Assembly: GCA_944326385.1 (NCBI GenBank)
Contig: CALVDT010000041.1
Location: 1 to 50,369 of the forward strand
Length of the DNA: 50,369 bases
DNA from: an uncultured Bacteroidales bacterium
Lineage (GTDB): Bacteria; Bacteroidota; Bacteroidia; Bacteroidales; UBA932
Direction: 5' to 3'
Position numbers and translations under genes: made by a program. Of the stretch, positions 17,993 through 27,564 are shown piece by piece (position 1 is the stretch's first letter; each line of letters opens with the position of its first letter). The notes under the pieces are model-generated. The model was not told where the DNA came from. It did no database searches and saw only the letters and a program-made list of their open reading frames with translations.

Positions 17993-18883
17993 CTATTTTT
18001 TCTTTACCGGAAGTCCGGTCTTGATTTCCTCAAAGCCTTCCCCATACACGCTCGTGGCAGTGGAGACAGATACGAATGCCTTGCTGTCTATATGCTTTAT
18101 CGCAGCCACTATCTGGTGGAGCTGCGTCTTGTAGGCCACAATCAGCAGCACCTTGTTGTCGTTCTTGGAATACCAGCCCTGAGCGTAAAGGGCAGTCACG
18201 CCGCGGTCCATGTTCCCGATGATGAAGTCGGCTACATCCTGGTACTTGGAAGAGAATACAAGTATCTGGACAGAGGATTTCCTTCCGAGAAGGATGGCGT
18301 CTATCATGAAGGAGAATGTGATCATGGTAGCATAACCGTATACCATATCCTCCACCGTCTTTCCCGGGATGAGCAGCACGGACGCGATTATGAACATGTC
18401 CGAATACAGATAGACCTTGCCGGGAGAGACTGGCCAGTACTTGTTTATTATCATGGCCGCTATGTCTGTACCGCCGGAGCTTCCGCCTCTGAGAAGCACA
18501 AGTCCGATACCTGCGGACTCGACTATTCCACCTACCACGGCGACTACCAGACGCTCGTCGAAATGGGCCACAAGACAGTCGAAATCCGGCAATATCTTGA
18601 ACAGGACCGTGGACAGGAGGATTACATAGATAGTCTTGAATCCGAATCCCTTGCCCAGAACCAGAAAGCCCATGATCAGAAGCAGCGCATTCAATACGAA
18701 GAAAGAGTATGACACCGGGATACCGGTCGCGAAATAGATGATGGTACAGAGACCGGTACCTCCACCGCTGGCAATACCGTTAGGTATCAGGAAGGAGGTC
18801 CATCCCATACAGTAAAGCAGAGTCCCCACTGTCACCAGGCCATAATCCCAGATAACAGAAAAAACGCGTTTGGCTGAAAGCAT
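17993..18883 (-). CDS. YitT family membrane protein (upstream copy)
   Basis: The 296-residue paralogue of the next gene shares the same layout: hydrophobic segments with CMGWTSFLIPNGIASGGGTG near the N-terminus, GGSSGGTDI in the middle, and a C-terminal DUF2179-like domain with GVTALYAQGWYS and a VYGEGFEEIK end. It lies 16 bases downstream of the leuS stop. The two copies are clearly related but well diverged, so the duplication is old. A transport role is possible but not shown by the sequence. Confidence 0.88.
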   Translation of the reverse strand: MLSAKRVFSVIWDYGLVTVGTLLYCMGWTSFLIPNGIASGGGTGLCTIIYFATGIPVSYSFFVLNALLLIMGFLVLGKGFGFKTIYVILLSTVLFKILPDFDCLVAHFDERLVVAVVGGIVESAGIGLVLLRGGSSGGTDIAAMIINKYWPVSPGKVYLYSDMFIIASVLLIPGKTVEDMVYGYATMITFSFMIDAILLGRKSSVQILVFSSKYQDVADFIIGNMDRGVTALYAQGWYSKNDNKVLLIVAYKTQLHQIVAAIKHIDSKAFVSVSTATSVYGEGFEEIKTGLPVKKK

Positions 18884-18899
18884 AAAGGTCTATATCAGG

Positions 18900-21665
18900 T
18901 TATTTTATGACAATATTCACGATCTTGCCGGGCACGACTATCACCTTGACTATCGAAGCCCCGCCCACATATTTGGCCGTAAGCGGATTCTGTCTCACTT
19001 CAGCTTCGACTTCATCCTTTGACATGCTCTTGGAAAGGTCCACGGTGAATCTGGTCTTGCCGTTGAACGAGACTGCGTACGTGCAGCTGTCCTCCACGGT
19101 ATAAGCTTCCACATATTCAGGGAAGGAAGCGTATGATATGCTCTCGCTGTGTCCGAGTGCTTCCCAAAGTTCTTCGGATATATGAGGGGCGAAAGGAGAA
19201 AGCAGGATCACGAGAGGCTCCAGGATTTCCCTTTTGTTGCACTTCAGCTCATACAGTTCGTTGACGGCAATCATGAAGGCGCTGACCGTGGTATTGAAGG
19301 AGAAATTCTCGATATCGGTCTTTTCCTTCCCTATCAGCTTGTGAAGTGTCTTGAGTTCGGCAGGAGAAGCCTTACCGTCTGTCACGATAAAGCCGTCACG
19401 GTCATAGAAAAGCCGCCAGAACCTTTTCAGGAACCTGTTCACACCGTCGATACCTTTCGTGTCCCATGGCTTGGACTGCTCCACCGGACCGAGGAACATC
19501 TCATAGAGACGCAAGGTGTCCGCTCCGTAGGTATCGCAGATCATATCAGGATTCACCACATTGAACATGGACTTGCTCATCTTCTCTATTGCATATCCGC
19601 AGATATATTCTCCATCCTCCAGGATGAACTCAGCATCAGCGAAATCTGGCATCCATTTGCGGAAGGCATCGATATCGAGTCTGTCGTTATGCACGATATT
19701 CACGTCCACATGAATCTCGGTGGTCTCATATTGATCCTTCAGGCCGCAGGAGACGAAGGTGTTCGTATTCACTATCCTGTAGACGAAGTTCGACCGTCCC
19801 TGGATCATGCCCTGGTTGACAAGTTTCCGGAACGGCTCATTCTCGCAGACATATCCGAGATCATACAGGAACTTGTTCCAGAAACGAGAATATATCAGAT
19901 GGCCGGTGGCGTGCTCCGTCCCTCCGACATAAAGGTCCACGCTTCTCCAGTAGCTGTCCGCCTCCTTGCTTACGAGCGCATCGTCATTATGTGGATCCAT
20001 GTACCTGAGATAATATGCGCTGCTGCCTGCGAAGCCCGGCATGGTGCTCTTTTCCAGAGGCCAGCCTTCGTATGTCCAGTCTTCAGCCCTGCCAAGAGGC
20101 GGTTCTCCGGTCTCGGTCGGCAGATATGTGCTTATTTCCGGCAGCTTCAGCGGCAGCCTGTCTTCCGGAAGAGGAGTGGCTATGCCGTCCTTGTAATACA
20201 CAGGGAATGGCTCTCCCCAATATCTTTGACGGGAGAATATGGCGTCCCTCAGCCTGTAGTTGACCTTCCTGTGACCGATTCCTGTCTTCTCGACATATTC
20301 TATGGCTGCAGGGATAGCTTCCTTCACGGTCATTCCATTGAGAAAACCGGAATTGCACATTATGCCGTCCTTCGCATCGAAACTGCTCTCGCTTACATCG
20401 CAGCCTTCAATAAGAGGTATGATCGGCAGATTGAATGTCCTGGCAAAAGCATAATCCCTGCTGTCATGCGCAGGAACAGCCATTATGGCACCCGTACCAT
20501 AACCGGCAAGGACGTATTCGGATATCCATACGGGCACCTTGCCGCCTGTCAGCGGGTTGACCGCATATGAACCGGAAAAGACTCCGGTCACTTTTCTGGT
20601 CTCCGCTATCCTTTCCCGTTCCGTCTTCTTGCGCGCCATCGCAAGATATTCTTCCACAGCCTTCTTCTGCTCCGGAGCCGTGAGCTTTTCCACCCATTCG
20701 CTTTCAGGTGCAAGAACCATGAATGTCACCCCGAAGACCGTATCCGCCCTTGTGGTGAAGATGGTCATGTCATATTCCTTGTTCCCGTTATATGCCTTGA
20801 AGACGATTTCGGCACCGTACGAACGTCCGATCCAGTTTCTCTGCATATCCTTCAGGGAATCTGTCCATTCCAGTCCGTCCAGATCATCAAGAAGCCTTCC
20901 GGCATATGCAGACACTCTGAGCTGCCACTGCTTCATCATCTTCTGCTCCACAGGATGACCGCCACGGACCGAATACCCCTCCTTCACTTCATCATTGGCA
21001 AGCACAGTCCCGAGTGCAGGACACCAGTTTACTGCTGTCGTCCCCTGGTAGGCGATGCGGTAATTCATCAGGACATCCGACTTCTCCTTTTCCGACATGG
21101 AATTCCATCTTGCAGCGGTAAAGGTCATTTCCTCCCCGCAGGCAGCATCGACCCCTGCCGTGCCGTTGGCGGCAAAGGCATCCACAAGTTCGGATATGGG
21201 TCTGGCAGACTGCCGGCTGTTGTCATAATATGACGAGAACATCTTGAGGAAGGCCCATTGGGTCCATTTGTAATATGCAGGATCACAAGTGCGGACCTCC
21301 CTTGACCAGTCGAACGAGAATCCTATCCTGTCCAGCTGCTCCCTGTACCTTGCGATATTCTTCATCGTGGTCACTGCCGGATGCTGTCCTGTCTGGATAG
21401 CATACTGCTCGGCAGGAAGGCCGAATGCATCATATCCCATAGGGTGCAGGACATTGAAGCCGCAAAGACGCTTATATCTGCTGTATATGTCACTTGCTAT
21501 ATATCCGAGCGGATGCCCCACATGAAGACCGGCCCCTGAAGGGTACGGGAACATGTCCAGCACATAGAACTTCGGTCTGGACGGATCTTCCGCCACTTTG
21601 AATGTTTCATGCGCAGCCCAGTAAGACTGCCACTTTTTCTCTATTTTCTTGAAATCGTAATCCAT
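18900..21665 (-). CDS. leuS: Leucyl-tRNA synthetase
   Basis: With the ATG at 21665 the enzyme is 921 residues, starting [12 protein letters not shown] as in other Bacteroidota. An upstream in-frame TTG is rejected because it overlaps the -7 box. Class I signatures are HVGH (48-51) in the adenylation site and EKMSKS in the C-terminal half. The CP1 editing domain is present, with the threonine-rich TTRADTVFG motif. The enzyme charges tRNA-Leu. The gene leads an operon with two yitT genes. The leader is very short, about a dozen bases from the inferred start of transcription. Confidence 0.97.
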   Translation of the reverse strand: MDYDFKKIEKKWQSYWAAHETFKVAEDPSRPKFYVLDMFPYPSGAGLHVGHPLGYIASDIYSRYKRLCGFNVLHPMGYDAFGLPAEQYAIQTGQHPAVTTMKNIARYREQLDRIGFSFDWSREVRTCDPAYYKWTQWAFLKMFSSYYDNSRQSARPISELVDAFAANGTAGVDAACGEEMTFTAARWNSMSEKEKSDVLMNYRIAYQGTTAVNWCPALGTVLANDEVKEGYSVRGGHPVEQKMMKQWQLRVSAYAGRLLDDLDGLEWTDSLKDMQRNWIGRSYGAEIVFKAYNGNKEYDMTIFTTRADTVFGVTFMVLAPESEWVEKLTAPEQKKAVEEYLAMARKKTERERIAETRKVTGVFSGSYAVNPLTGGKVPVWISEYVLAGYGTGAIMAVPAHDSRDYAFARTFNLPIIPLIEGCDVSESSFDAKDGIMCNSGFLNGMTVKEAIPAAIEYVEKTGIGHRKVNYRLRDAIFSRQRYWGEPFPVYYKDGIATPLPEDRLPLKLPEISTYLPTETGEPPLGRAEDWTYEGWPLEKSTMPGFAGSSAYYLRYMDPHNDDALVSKEADSYWRSVDLYVGGTEHATGHLIYSRFWNKFLYDLGYVCENEPFRKLVNQGMIQGRSNFVYRIVNTNTFVSCGLKDQYETTEIHVDVNIVHNDRLDIDAFRKWMPDFADAEFILEDGEYICGYAIEKMSKSMFNVVNPDMICDTYGADTLRLYEMFLGPVEQSKPWDTKGIDGVNRFLKRFWRLFYDRDGFIVTDGKASPAELKTLHKLIGKEKTDIENFSFNTTVSAFMIAVNELYELKCNKREILEPLVILLSPFAPHISEELWEALGHSESISYASFPEYVEAYTVEDSCTYAVSFNGKTRFTVDLSKSMSKDEVEAEVRQNPLTAKYVGGASIVKVIVVPGKIVNIVIK

Positions 21666-21683
21666 ATACGGGAAATTTGTGCG

Positions 21684-21691
21684 CAAAGATA
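21684..21691 (-). promoter_or_regulatory. -7 promoter box for leuS
   Basis: The minus strand reads TATCTTTG (TAnnTTTG), 18 bases before the leuS ATG; this position supports the ATG at 21665 over the upstream TTG. The -33 region is AT-rich without a clear TTG. Confidence 0.5.
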
Positions 21692-21716
21692 ATCATTTAG
21701 ATGAATTAATATAACG

Positions 21717-23078
21717 TCACATGATACCGAACTTCCTTCTCTCGTTCTTCTTCACAAGGCGGAATTCCACAGGTATGGTCATCGATGTCCTGACCTTCTG
21801 CCCGCGCAGCCTGCCGGGACGCCATTTTGGAGAAGCCTCTATCACCCTGACCGCTTCGTCGTCAAGCAGAGGGTCGACGCTTTTGGCTACCGAGACATCC
21901 CTGACCTTTCCATCCTCGTCAATGATGAAGTTCACCTGCACTGTCCCCTGTATGCCATCCCGGACGGCTTCCGGTGGGTAACGCAGGTATTGGTACACCC
22001 ATTTCTCGAGGAACTGCCGCGGATCCTGGCTGTTCAGGAACATAGGCCTGACATCGCAGTCATAATACGGGACCACATCATCCTGTCTGCCCGGCTTTTC
22101 CATCTCCGGTTCATTCCTGAAGGTGATATCCCTGTCTGTATTGGAAAGTTCAAGCACGAAATTGTAGATATACTCCAGTTCCTTCTCCATCATGCCGTAA
22201 TCCAGGATTGAACCGGTATCCTTGGGTGTGTTATGCTCCGGGTATTGTCCTGTAGTGAAATGGACCGCCGGAATCTCCTTTGAATAGAAGGCACGGTGGT
22301 CGGAAGGATACTGCTCGTCGGCACGGATCTCCGGATGCACGGGCTGCAGCTGTCCGGAAAGTGTGGAAATGATGGAGTCCAGATCTGAATTCGAGGCCGT
22401 ATAAGCATAGAATCCGTTTTCCCCGGTTCCGACCATATCAAGATTCACCATGGCATCGATAAGTTCCGAATCTGAAAAGGAGCGGTTCAGGAAATACCAC
22501 GCCCCGGCATATGTTTCAGAAGAAGCCCCGAACCCTATGAATATCACAGACCGCCTGAATATCAATGAATTCGTCGAAACAAGGCGGGCAAGTTCCAGCA
22601 TCATGGCGACTCCGGAAGCGTTTCCGTTCGCACCGGTGTATATCTGCGTGACCTTGCGGCCGTCCACAGTCATCACATTCGTACCTATATTGTCCATTCT
22701 GGCTCCGATCACGATATAATGATCCCTCAGAGACCTGTCATAACCCTGGATGAAGCCATACACATTCCTGGAGGTCAGGGTATCCCCCTGGCTCCTGGAA
22801 ATCCCGAACACGTCCCCTTCCCGTGGTGTCAGCATCTCCACCCCGTATTGCTTGAGGCAGTCGTAGACGTACTCAGCCACCGCCTTCTCTCCATCCGAAC
22901 CTGGCTTCCGGCCTTCAAATTCCGCCGAAGTGATATAATCGACATGCTTCCTGAAGGAAGCCACTGTCTCACTGTCGTACAGACCTGCATATGCATCCGC
23001 AGGCTCCTGATATTGTGCACCTGCCGGAAAGACAGAAAACACCGCCATGACAATGACGGCAATCACAAAAGTTCTCAT
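21717..23078 (-). CDS. M28 peptidase-like protein with TonB C-terminal domain; metal site altered
   Basis: The 453-residue exported protein (signal peptide about 1-21) has an M28 aminopeptidase-like fold (about 35-315) followed by a TonB-type C-terminal domain (about 350-442; YPPEAVRDGIQGTVQVNF, then PGRLRGQKV). Fold landmarks remain: NLDMVG with Asp214, PSDHRAFYS, and EHNTPKDT with His282. Several active-site positions look changed: the usual GAHxD reads GARMD (Arg127), the usual GADDNASG reads GANGNASG (149-156), and the usual Glu-Glu pair reads Ser-Ser-Glu (186-188). It may therefore be a non-catalytic binding protein. Its start is 9 bases after the SPOR lipoprotein stop, so both probably act together in the envelope. 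Confidence 0.85.
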   Translation of the reverse strand: MRTFVIAVIVMAVFSVFPAGAQYQEPADAYAGLYDSETVASFRKHVDYITSAEFEGRKPGSDGEKAVAEYVYDCLKQYGVEMLTPREGDVFGISRSQGDTLTSRNVYGFIQGYDRSLRDHYIVIGARMDNIGTNVMTVDGRKVTQIYTGANGNASGVAMMLELARLVSTNSLIFRRSVIFIGFGASSETYAGAWYFLNRSFSDSELIDAMVNLDMVGTGENGFYAYTASNSDLDSIISTLSGQLQPVHPEIRADEQYPSDHRAFYSKEIPAVHFTTGQYPEHNTPKDTGSILDYGMMEKELEYIYNFVLELSNTDRDITFRNEPEMEKPGRQDDVVPYYDCDVRPMFLNSQDPRQFLEKWVYQYLRYPPEAVRDGIQGTVQVNFIIDEDGKVRDVSVAKSVDPLLDDEAVRVIEASPKWRPGRLRGQKVRTSMTIPVEFRLVKKNERRKFGIM

Positions 23079-23087
23079 AAGCTCCGA

Positions 23088-23615
23088 CTATTCATTTACA
23101 AGAATCCACACATCGTCAGGACAGAAGGGCTCCGCCTTGACCTGCTTCAGGGAATGGAAGGCTTCGCGCAAGGTATTGGCTGGAGAAACGGCTACAGCAT
23201 TGAAACCGTTTCTGAAACTCACCAGAATCGGGTTATAGGACTTCTCCGAAACCTTGCTGAACAGCGCCTCGGCATTGTGCCGGCTTTTGAAAGACCCTAC
23301 CACTATGTAATACCGCGAATCAAGTTTCGTAGTGAACAGCCCTCCCAGCGAGGACGGATTGAGGATGGTCCCCTGTATCTGCGCCAACGAATCCATGAGG
23401 GCAATCGAATCCTCCTTCTCCTTCTGCACAGCGGCAAGGGAATCCACCCTGGCCTGTCTGACTGCCTCCTCGGCCTTCAGCTTCTCTATCCGCATCATCT
23501 CCAGCTCTTCGGCAGTAGGCCTTCCGGCAAGTTTCCTGAACATGTCACAGCCGCCGAGAGAGAAAACGGCAGCAAGGGACAACACGGCAAATACTGTTCT
23601 GTACAGGGTTTTCAT
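23088..23615 (-). CDS. SPOR domain lipoprotein
   Basis: The 175-residue product has a lipoprotein signal ending in LGGC (Cys23), a charged helical region likely to form a coiled coil (about 35-80, rich in Glu, Lys and Ala), and a C-terminal SPOR domain (about 98-172) beginning SRYYIVVGSFKS. SPOR domains bind peptidoglycan stripped of side peptides at division sites. It is followed after 9 bases by the M28/TonB gene and has its own good promoter, divergent from the DUF389 gene. Confidence 0.87.
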   Translation of the reverse strand: MKTLYRTVFAVLSLAAVFSLGGCDMFRKLAGRPTAEELEMMRIEKLKAEEAVRQARVDSLAAVQKEKEDSIALMDSLAQIQGTILNPSSLGGLFTTKLDSRYYIVVGSFKSRHNAEALFSKVSEKSYNPILVSFRNGFNAVAVSPANTLREAFHSLKQVKAEPFCPDDVWILVNE

Positions 23616-23641
23616 TTCAAAAATCAGTTAGCATATCTTTG

Positions 23642-23673
23642 CAAATTTAACCAATTCTTGCGCCTACTCAAAA
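23642..23673 (-). promoter_or_regulatory. Promoter for the SPOR-M28 operon
   Basis: The minus strand reads TTTTG (23673-23669), 19 bases, then TAAATTTG (23649-23642): a textbook Bacteroidota -33/-7 pair, 27 bases before the ATG. Confidence 0.7.
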
Positions 23674-23691
23674 TAAAAGTGCATATATTTG
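23658..23691 (+). promoter_or_regulatory. Promoter for the DUF389-capA operon
   Basis: TTG at 23658-23660, a 23-base gap, then TATATTTG at 23684-23691, an exact -7 match. It overlaps the divergent SPOR promoter, so the two polymerase sites may compete. Confidence 0.55.
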
Positions 23692-23717
23692 CATCAAGTA
23701 CTTATCACGGTTTGAAC

Positions 23718-25082
23718 ATGTCATTCTGGAAAAACTTGAAGGACCAGCTGCGCTCCATCACCAGCCTGTCCGAACACATAGATACGGCTGCTGCCGAGAC
23801 CAGCATCAGGAACAGCATCTACTTCAGGGGGCCCAATGTATGGATACTCTTCTTTTCCATCATCATCGCCTCTGTCGGTCTGAACGTGAACTCCATTCCG
23901 GTCATCATCGGAGCCATGCTGATCTCTCCTCTGCTCGGCCCTGTATTCGGCATCGGACTGGGACTGGGGATCAATGACACAGGGCTGCTGAAATCGTCAT
24001 TGAAAAACACGCTCGTGATGATGGGGATAAGTATCGTGGCGTCATTCCTGTATTTTCTAATCACGCCGCTGAACCTTTCAAACCCCACAGAACTGCTTGC
24101 CCGCACCAATCCTACCATATATGATGTACTCATAGCGCTTTTCGGCGGTTTTGCCGGAATATTCGAGCTCAGCAGGAAAGAGAAAGGCACAGTATTCTCC
24201 GGGGTGGCGATCGCCACTGCCCTGATGCCGCCTCTCTGCACGGCAGGATTCGGGCTCGCCAACGGGAATCTCGGGTATTTTGCAGGGGCTCTGTATCTGT
24301 TCACCATAAACTGCATATTCATCATCCTGGCCACATACCTGACGGTCAAGTACATGAAATTCGAACAGTTCGAGTACAAGGATGAAAAGGCGGGCAAGCG
24401 GGCCAGAAGGTTCATCACAATAGTCACCGTCATCGTCGTCGTGCCGAGCATCTGGTCCGCCATAATAATGATCCGCGAAAACACATTCAACGAAAACGTA
24501 TCGGAATTCATAAATGCGAACAAGGATCAGTACAACGGCTATATCATGGACTACAAGACCGAGCACCGGAACGGCTCCCGAGTGGAGATATACTTTACCG
24601 GAGAGCCATTGTCCGCTTCCGAGAAGAACAATCTCATCGAGTCGGCCAAGGAATTCGGTCTGAAACCGGAACAGATCATAATAAAGGAACATGCCATAGG
24701 GGAAAACACGGATGAAGCGGAAATCCTCAAGGGAATATACGAGAGGACAGACAGCGAGATAATCCGCAGGGAAGACGAAATCAGGAAACTCGAAGACGAA
24801 CTGAAGAAGCTGCATGAATCCGACATACCTTATGTCCAGGTCACGAAAGAAGCCTTGAACCAGTATCCGGGGATAGAATCCATGTTCATCGCACGCGGAG
24901 CGGAAGTCGTAAAGGATGGCTACGCGAAGACTGACGGCATCCTGGTCCTGGTGTCCACATCCAGGCCTCTTGACGAAGACGACAGGATAAGACTTTCCGA
25001 CTGGCTGAAGATAAGACTTGCCTCCGACAACGTACGGCTGTATGAAACCGCTTCCGGGGCCAAGGAGAAAATATCCGAATAA
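23718..25082 (+). CDS. DUF389 family membrane protein
   Basis: With the ATG at 23718, just behind the promoter, the protein has 454 residues. A much longer open frame extends upstream but overlaps the divergent SPOR gene and its promoter and is not coding. Hydrophobic segments fill about residues 40-240, with the family hallmarks IGAMLISPLLGP and GVAIATALMPPLCTAGFG. The cytoplasmic or periplasmic C-terminal part (about 255-454) includes a charged coiled-coil stretch rich in Glu, Lys and Asp. The family function is unknown. The CapA-like gene follows 6 bases later. Confidence 0.88.
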   Translation: MSFWKNLKDQLRSITSLSEHIDTAAAETSIRNSIYFRGPNVWILFFSIIIASVGLNVNSIPVIIGAMLISPLLGPVFGIGLGLGINDTGLLKSSLKNTLVMMGISIVASFLYFLITPLNLSNPTELLARTNPTIYDVLIALFGGFAGIFELSRKEKGTVFSGVAIATALMPPLCTAGFGLANGNLGYFAGALYLFTINCIFIILATYLTVKYMKFEQFEYKDEKAGKRARRFITIVTVIVVVPSIWSAIIMIRENTFNENVSEFINANKDQYNGYIMDYKTEHRNGSRVEIYFTGEPLSASEKNNLIESAKEFGLKPEQIIIKEHAIGENTDEAEILKGIYERTDSEIIRREDEIRKLEDELKKLHESDIPYVQVTKEALNQYPGIESMFIARGAEVVKDGYAKTDGILVLVSTSRPLDEDDRIRLSDWLKIRLASDNVRLYETASGAKEKISE

Positions 25083-25088
25083 ACGCCG

Positions 25089-26300
25089 ATGAATCCCAGT
25101 ATCCATATCGGGACAGCTATGGCGTCGGTCATTCTCGGCCTCTGCTTCCGGAGTCCGGTCCCGGCAGGAGCGCCCGGAGCTGGATGGCCGGAGGAAAACC
25201 GCCCTGACGGCATAAACGATGAGCTGCTGCTGGAACATGCCATGGAATCTTCACCTGCCACATGCCACAGGAAGGATTCAGTGGTCATCCGGTTTCTGGG
25301 AGACGTGATGCTGCATCAGGCCCAGATAGAGAATACCATGACCGATGACGGCGTTTTCGATTTCTCCGGATATTTCAGGGACATAGAGAAAGACCTTGGC
25401 GAAGCTGACCTTGCAGTGGCGAACATGGAATTCACGCTTGCCGGAGAACCGTATACGGGCTACCCGGCGTTCAGCGCCCCTGACTCTTACGTGGAATATA
25501 TGGCGGACTGCGGCATCGACATATTCCTTACGGCAAACAACCACATACTGGACAAAGGGGAAAAGGGGCTGGAAAGGACTTTGGCAGTGTACAGGCAGAT
25601 TGAACGCGACAGGGGCATCAGGATGACCGGAAGTGCCGAAAACGCTGAGACGGACACATACACCAATCCCCTCTTTCTTTCTGTGAAAGGTGTGAGACTG
25701 GCATTCATCAATTTCACCTACGGGACCAATACCGGATTCGGGAAGAAATACCCCGGGACAAGGTTTGCCGACAAGGACGAAATAACGGCGGCAATCAGGA
25801 AAGCCGAAAAGCTGGATGCCGACTGCATAATAGCCCTCCCGCATTGGGGCGAGGAATACCGCACCGGACACTCTGAAGCCCAGGAAGAACTTGCCTTATG
25901 GCTTGCAGGGAACGGAGTCGACCTCATAGTAGGGTCGCATCCGCATGTCGTCCAGGACACTGACACATTCACAGTGGAGGACGCCGGCGGCAATGTCCGC
26001 AATGTCCCTGTCATCTATTCTCTTGGCAACGCCATTTCAAACATGAGCGCGCCGGACACGCAGATAGGTCTCATGCTGGAAGCCAGGATCCACCTGGACA
26101 GCCATGGAGAGATGGAGGGAATCAGCTGCATATTCCATTTCCTCTGGTCCTCGCTTCCCGGCAGACTGGCGGATACGCACACCACAGTGAAGGTCAAGGA
26201 CTATATAGGACATCGCGGGAGATGGAAACAGAAATACGAATATGACAAGATGGTATCCACATACTGCAGAATAAGGAAAGTCACCGGAATAACGGACTAA
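25089..26300 (+). CDS. CapA family metallophosphatase-like protein
   Basis: The 403-residue protein has an apparent export signal (about 1-25) and a full CapA/PgsA-type domain of the calcineurin-like fold: GDVMLH, NMEFTL, TANNHILDKG, LPHWGEEY, GSHPHVVQ and YSLGN in order, the usual metal-site blocks. CapA proteins accompany poly-gamma-glutamate or capsule synthesis, but no pgs or capsule genes are nearby, so the substrate is unknown. It is probably co-transcribed with the DUF389 gene 6 bases upstream. Confidence 0.87.
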   Translation: MNPSIHIGTAMASVILGLCFRSPVPAGAPGAGWPEENRPDGINDELLLEHAMESSPATCHRKDSVVIRFLGDVMLHQAQIENTMTDDGVFDFSGYFRDIEKDLGEADLAVANMEFTLAGEPYTGYPAFSAPDSYVEYMADCGIDIFLTANNHILDKGEKGLERTLAVYRQIERDRGIRMTGSAENAETDTYTNPLFLSVKGVRLAFINFTYGTNTGFGKKYPGTRFADKDEITAAIRKAEKLDADCIIALPHWGEEYRTGHSEAQEELALWLAGNGVDLIVGSHPHVVQDTDTFTVEDAGGNVRNVPVIYSLGNAISNMSAPDTQIGLMLEARIHLDSHGEMEGISCIFHFLWSSLPGRLADTHTTVKVKDYIGHRGRWKQKYEYDKMVSTYCRIRKVTGITD

Positions 26301-26312
26301 AAAAAACATAAG

Positions 26313-26540
26313 TTCGATGAATTTCAATTTATTGAAAGGCATCGAATTACCTCTGAAGGAGCAGGATAAAGTCCTGCGACGAGCCCCCAGCGAGGGGGCG
26401 AATGGGGGTGGCGCCTCTTGAAAAGGGGCTGTCGCTACAGCGACTGGGGTTTAAGACAACCGGATTTCGAAGAAATCCTTAACGACTGTTCGACGAATTC
26501 CCTGGTGCTGAACAATATAAATTCGTCGAACTGACGTTAA
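26313..26540. repeat. Train of six inverted repeats filling the capA-phoH gap
   Basis: The 253-base gap holds consecutive foldbacks: TTCGATG/CATCGAA (26313-26346), GCAGGA/TCCTGC (26361-26377), GCCCCC/GGGGGC (26383-26399), GTCGC/GCGAC (26431-26444), GGATTTC/GAAATCC (26462-26478), and a 62-base foldback (26479-26540) with 12-bp arms GTTCGACGAATT plus outer TTAACG/CGTTAA. Almost every base lies in or near a stem. It could be a structured RNA, a leader of phoH or a REP/MITE-like element. No protein gene is convincing here. Confidence 0.65.
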
Positions 26541-26553
26541 AGAAACTACCGCA

Positions 26554-27525
26554 ATGAAGAAAACAGTCAAACTGGAAAACATGGATCCGATGGAGATATA
26601 CGGTCCAGGGAACAGGATACTTGAAGCTCTTTGCAGCTGGTATCCGAGATTGAAGGTCGCAGCACGGGGAGATGAAATATTCCTGGACGGTCCGGAAGAG
26701 GATTGCGAAGACTTTTCCGTGAAGATCGGCCTTCTGACAGAGAAAAGGCTGCATAAAAGAAACCTCACGCCATACGATGTCGAAGACTTGTTCGACGACA
26801 ATTCCGCAGCGGAAAGATTCATCCCGGCGGGAGACTCTGTCATAGTCCACGGACTTGACGGAAGACCGATAAAGGCCAGGAACAAGACCCAGGAAAAGAT
26901 GGTGTCCGCCTATTTTGAAAACGATCTGGTGTTCGCCGTGGGGCCAGCCGGGACAGGCAAGACATACGTGGCTATCGCCCTTGCCGTAAGGGCATTGAAG
27001 CACAGGGAGATAAAGAGGATTATCCTGACACGGCCGGCAGTAGAGGCGGGTGAAAGGCTCGGATTCCTGCCCGGAGACCTGAAAGACAAGCTCGATCCAT
27101 ATCTGCAGCCGCTATACGACGCTTTGCGCGACATGATCCCTGCAAAGAAACTTAACGATTTCATGGAAGAAGGGATAGTCCAGATAGCCCCTCTGGCATA
27201 TATGCGCGGGCGTACTCTGGACAAGGCCTGCGTTATACTTGATGAAGCCCAGAACACCAACCTCGGCCAGCTCAAGATGTTCCTTACACGAATGGGATGC
27301 GATGCGAAATTCATTGTCACCGGAGACGCCAGCCAGATAGATCTCCCGGACAAAAGGGAATCCGGACTGATGAAGGGAATAGACCTTGTCAAGGACATAA
27401 AGGGGGTCAGCTGCATCTTCTTCAAGCCCGAGGATATAGTAAGGCATCCGCTTGTCAGCAAGATCGTGAAAGCGTTCGACAGTGCAGACAAGAGCAGAAC
27501 AGCAGAAAAGGGTGCCCCTGATTGA
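26554..27525 (+). CDS. phoH: PhoH-like ATPase
   Basis: The 323-residue protein has a short N-terminal KH-like part (about 1-110) and a PhoH P-loop domain. Walker A is GPAGTGKT (130-137), Walker B is VILDEAQN with Asp230-Glu231, and the sensor stretch is TGDASQIDLP. Family members are linked to RNA metabolism; the precise role is unsettled. The stop codon lies in the loop of a bidirectional terminator. The long hairpin region directly upstream ends 13 bases before the ATG and may control its translation. Confidence 0.93.
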   Translation: MKKTVKLENMDPMEIYGPGNRILEALCSWYPRLKVAARGDEIFLDGPEEDCEDFSVKIGLLTEKRLHKRNLTPYDVEDLFDDNSAAERFIPAGDSVIVHGLDGRPIKARNKTQEKMVSAYFENDLVFAVGPAGTGKTYVAIALAVRALKHREIKRIILTRPAVEAGERLGFLPGDLKDKLDPYLQPLYDALRDMIPAKKLNDFMEEGIVQIAPLAYMRGRTLDKACVILDEAQNTNLGQLKMFLTRMGCDAKFIVTGDASQIDLPDKRESGLMKGIDLVKDIKGVSCIFFKPEDIVRHPLVSKIVKAFDSADKSRTAEKGAPD

Positions 27526-27543
27526 CCGGGCCACCCTTTTCTG
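27503..27543. terminator. Bidirectional terminator between phoH and the TPR gene
   Basis: Perfect 12-bp arms CAGAAAAGGGTG (27503-27514) and its complement (27532-27543) flank a 17-base loop. The left arm overlaps the last phoH codons. The A and T runs sit inside the stem and suit both directions. Confidence 0.8.
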
Positions 27544-27564
27544 TTCCGTACTTCCCTGTAAAGA

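Noticed and set aside
19149-20570. Long plus-strand frame (473 codons) inside leuS
   Set aside because: Antisense to a well conserved synthetase, with no recognisable domain and His- and Arg-rich composition typical of reverse-frame shadows.
22719-23717. 333-residue N-terminal extension of the DUF389 frame
   Set aside because: It runs antisense through the M28 and SPOR genes and their promoter; the family N-terminus and a promoter fit the ATG at 23718.
26317-26421. 34-codon ORF starting MNFNLLKG in the capA-phoH gap
   Set aside because: The codons are made of the hairpin stems themselves (repeated C and G runs), there is no leader of its own, and the other frames are equally open.
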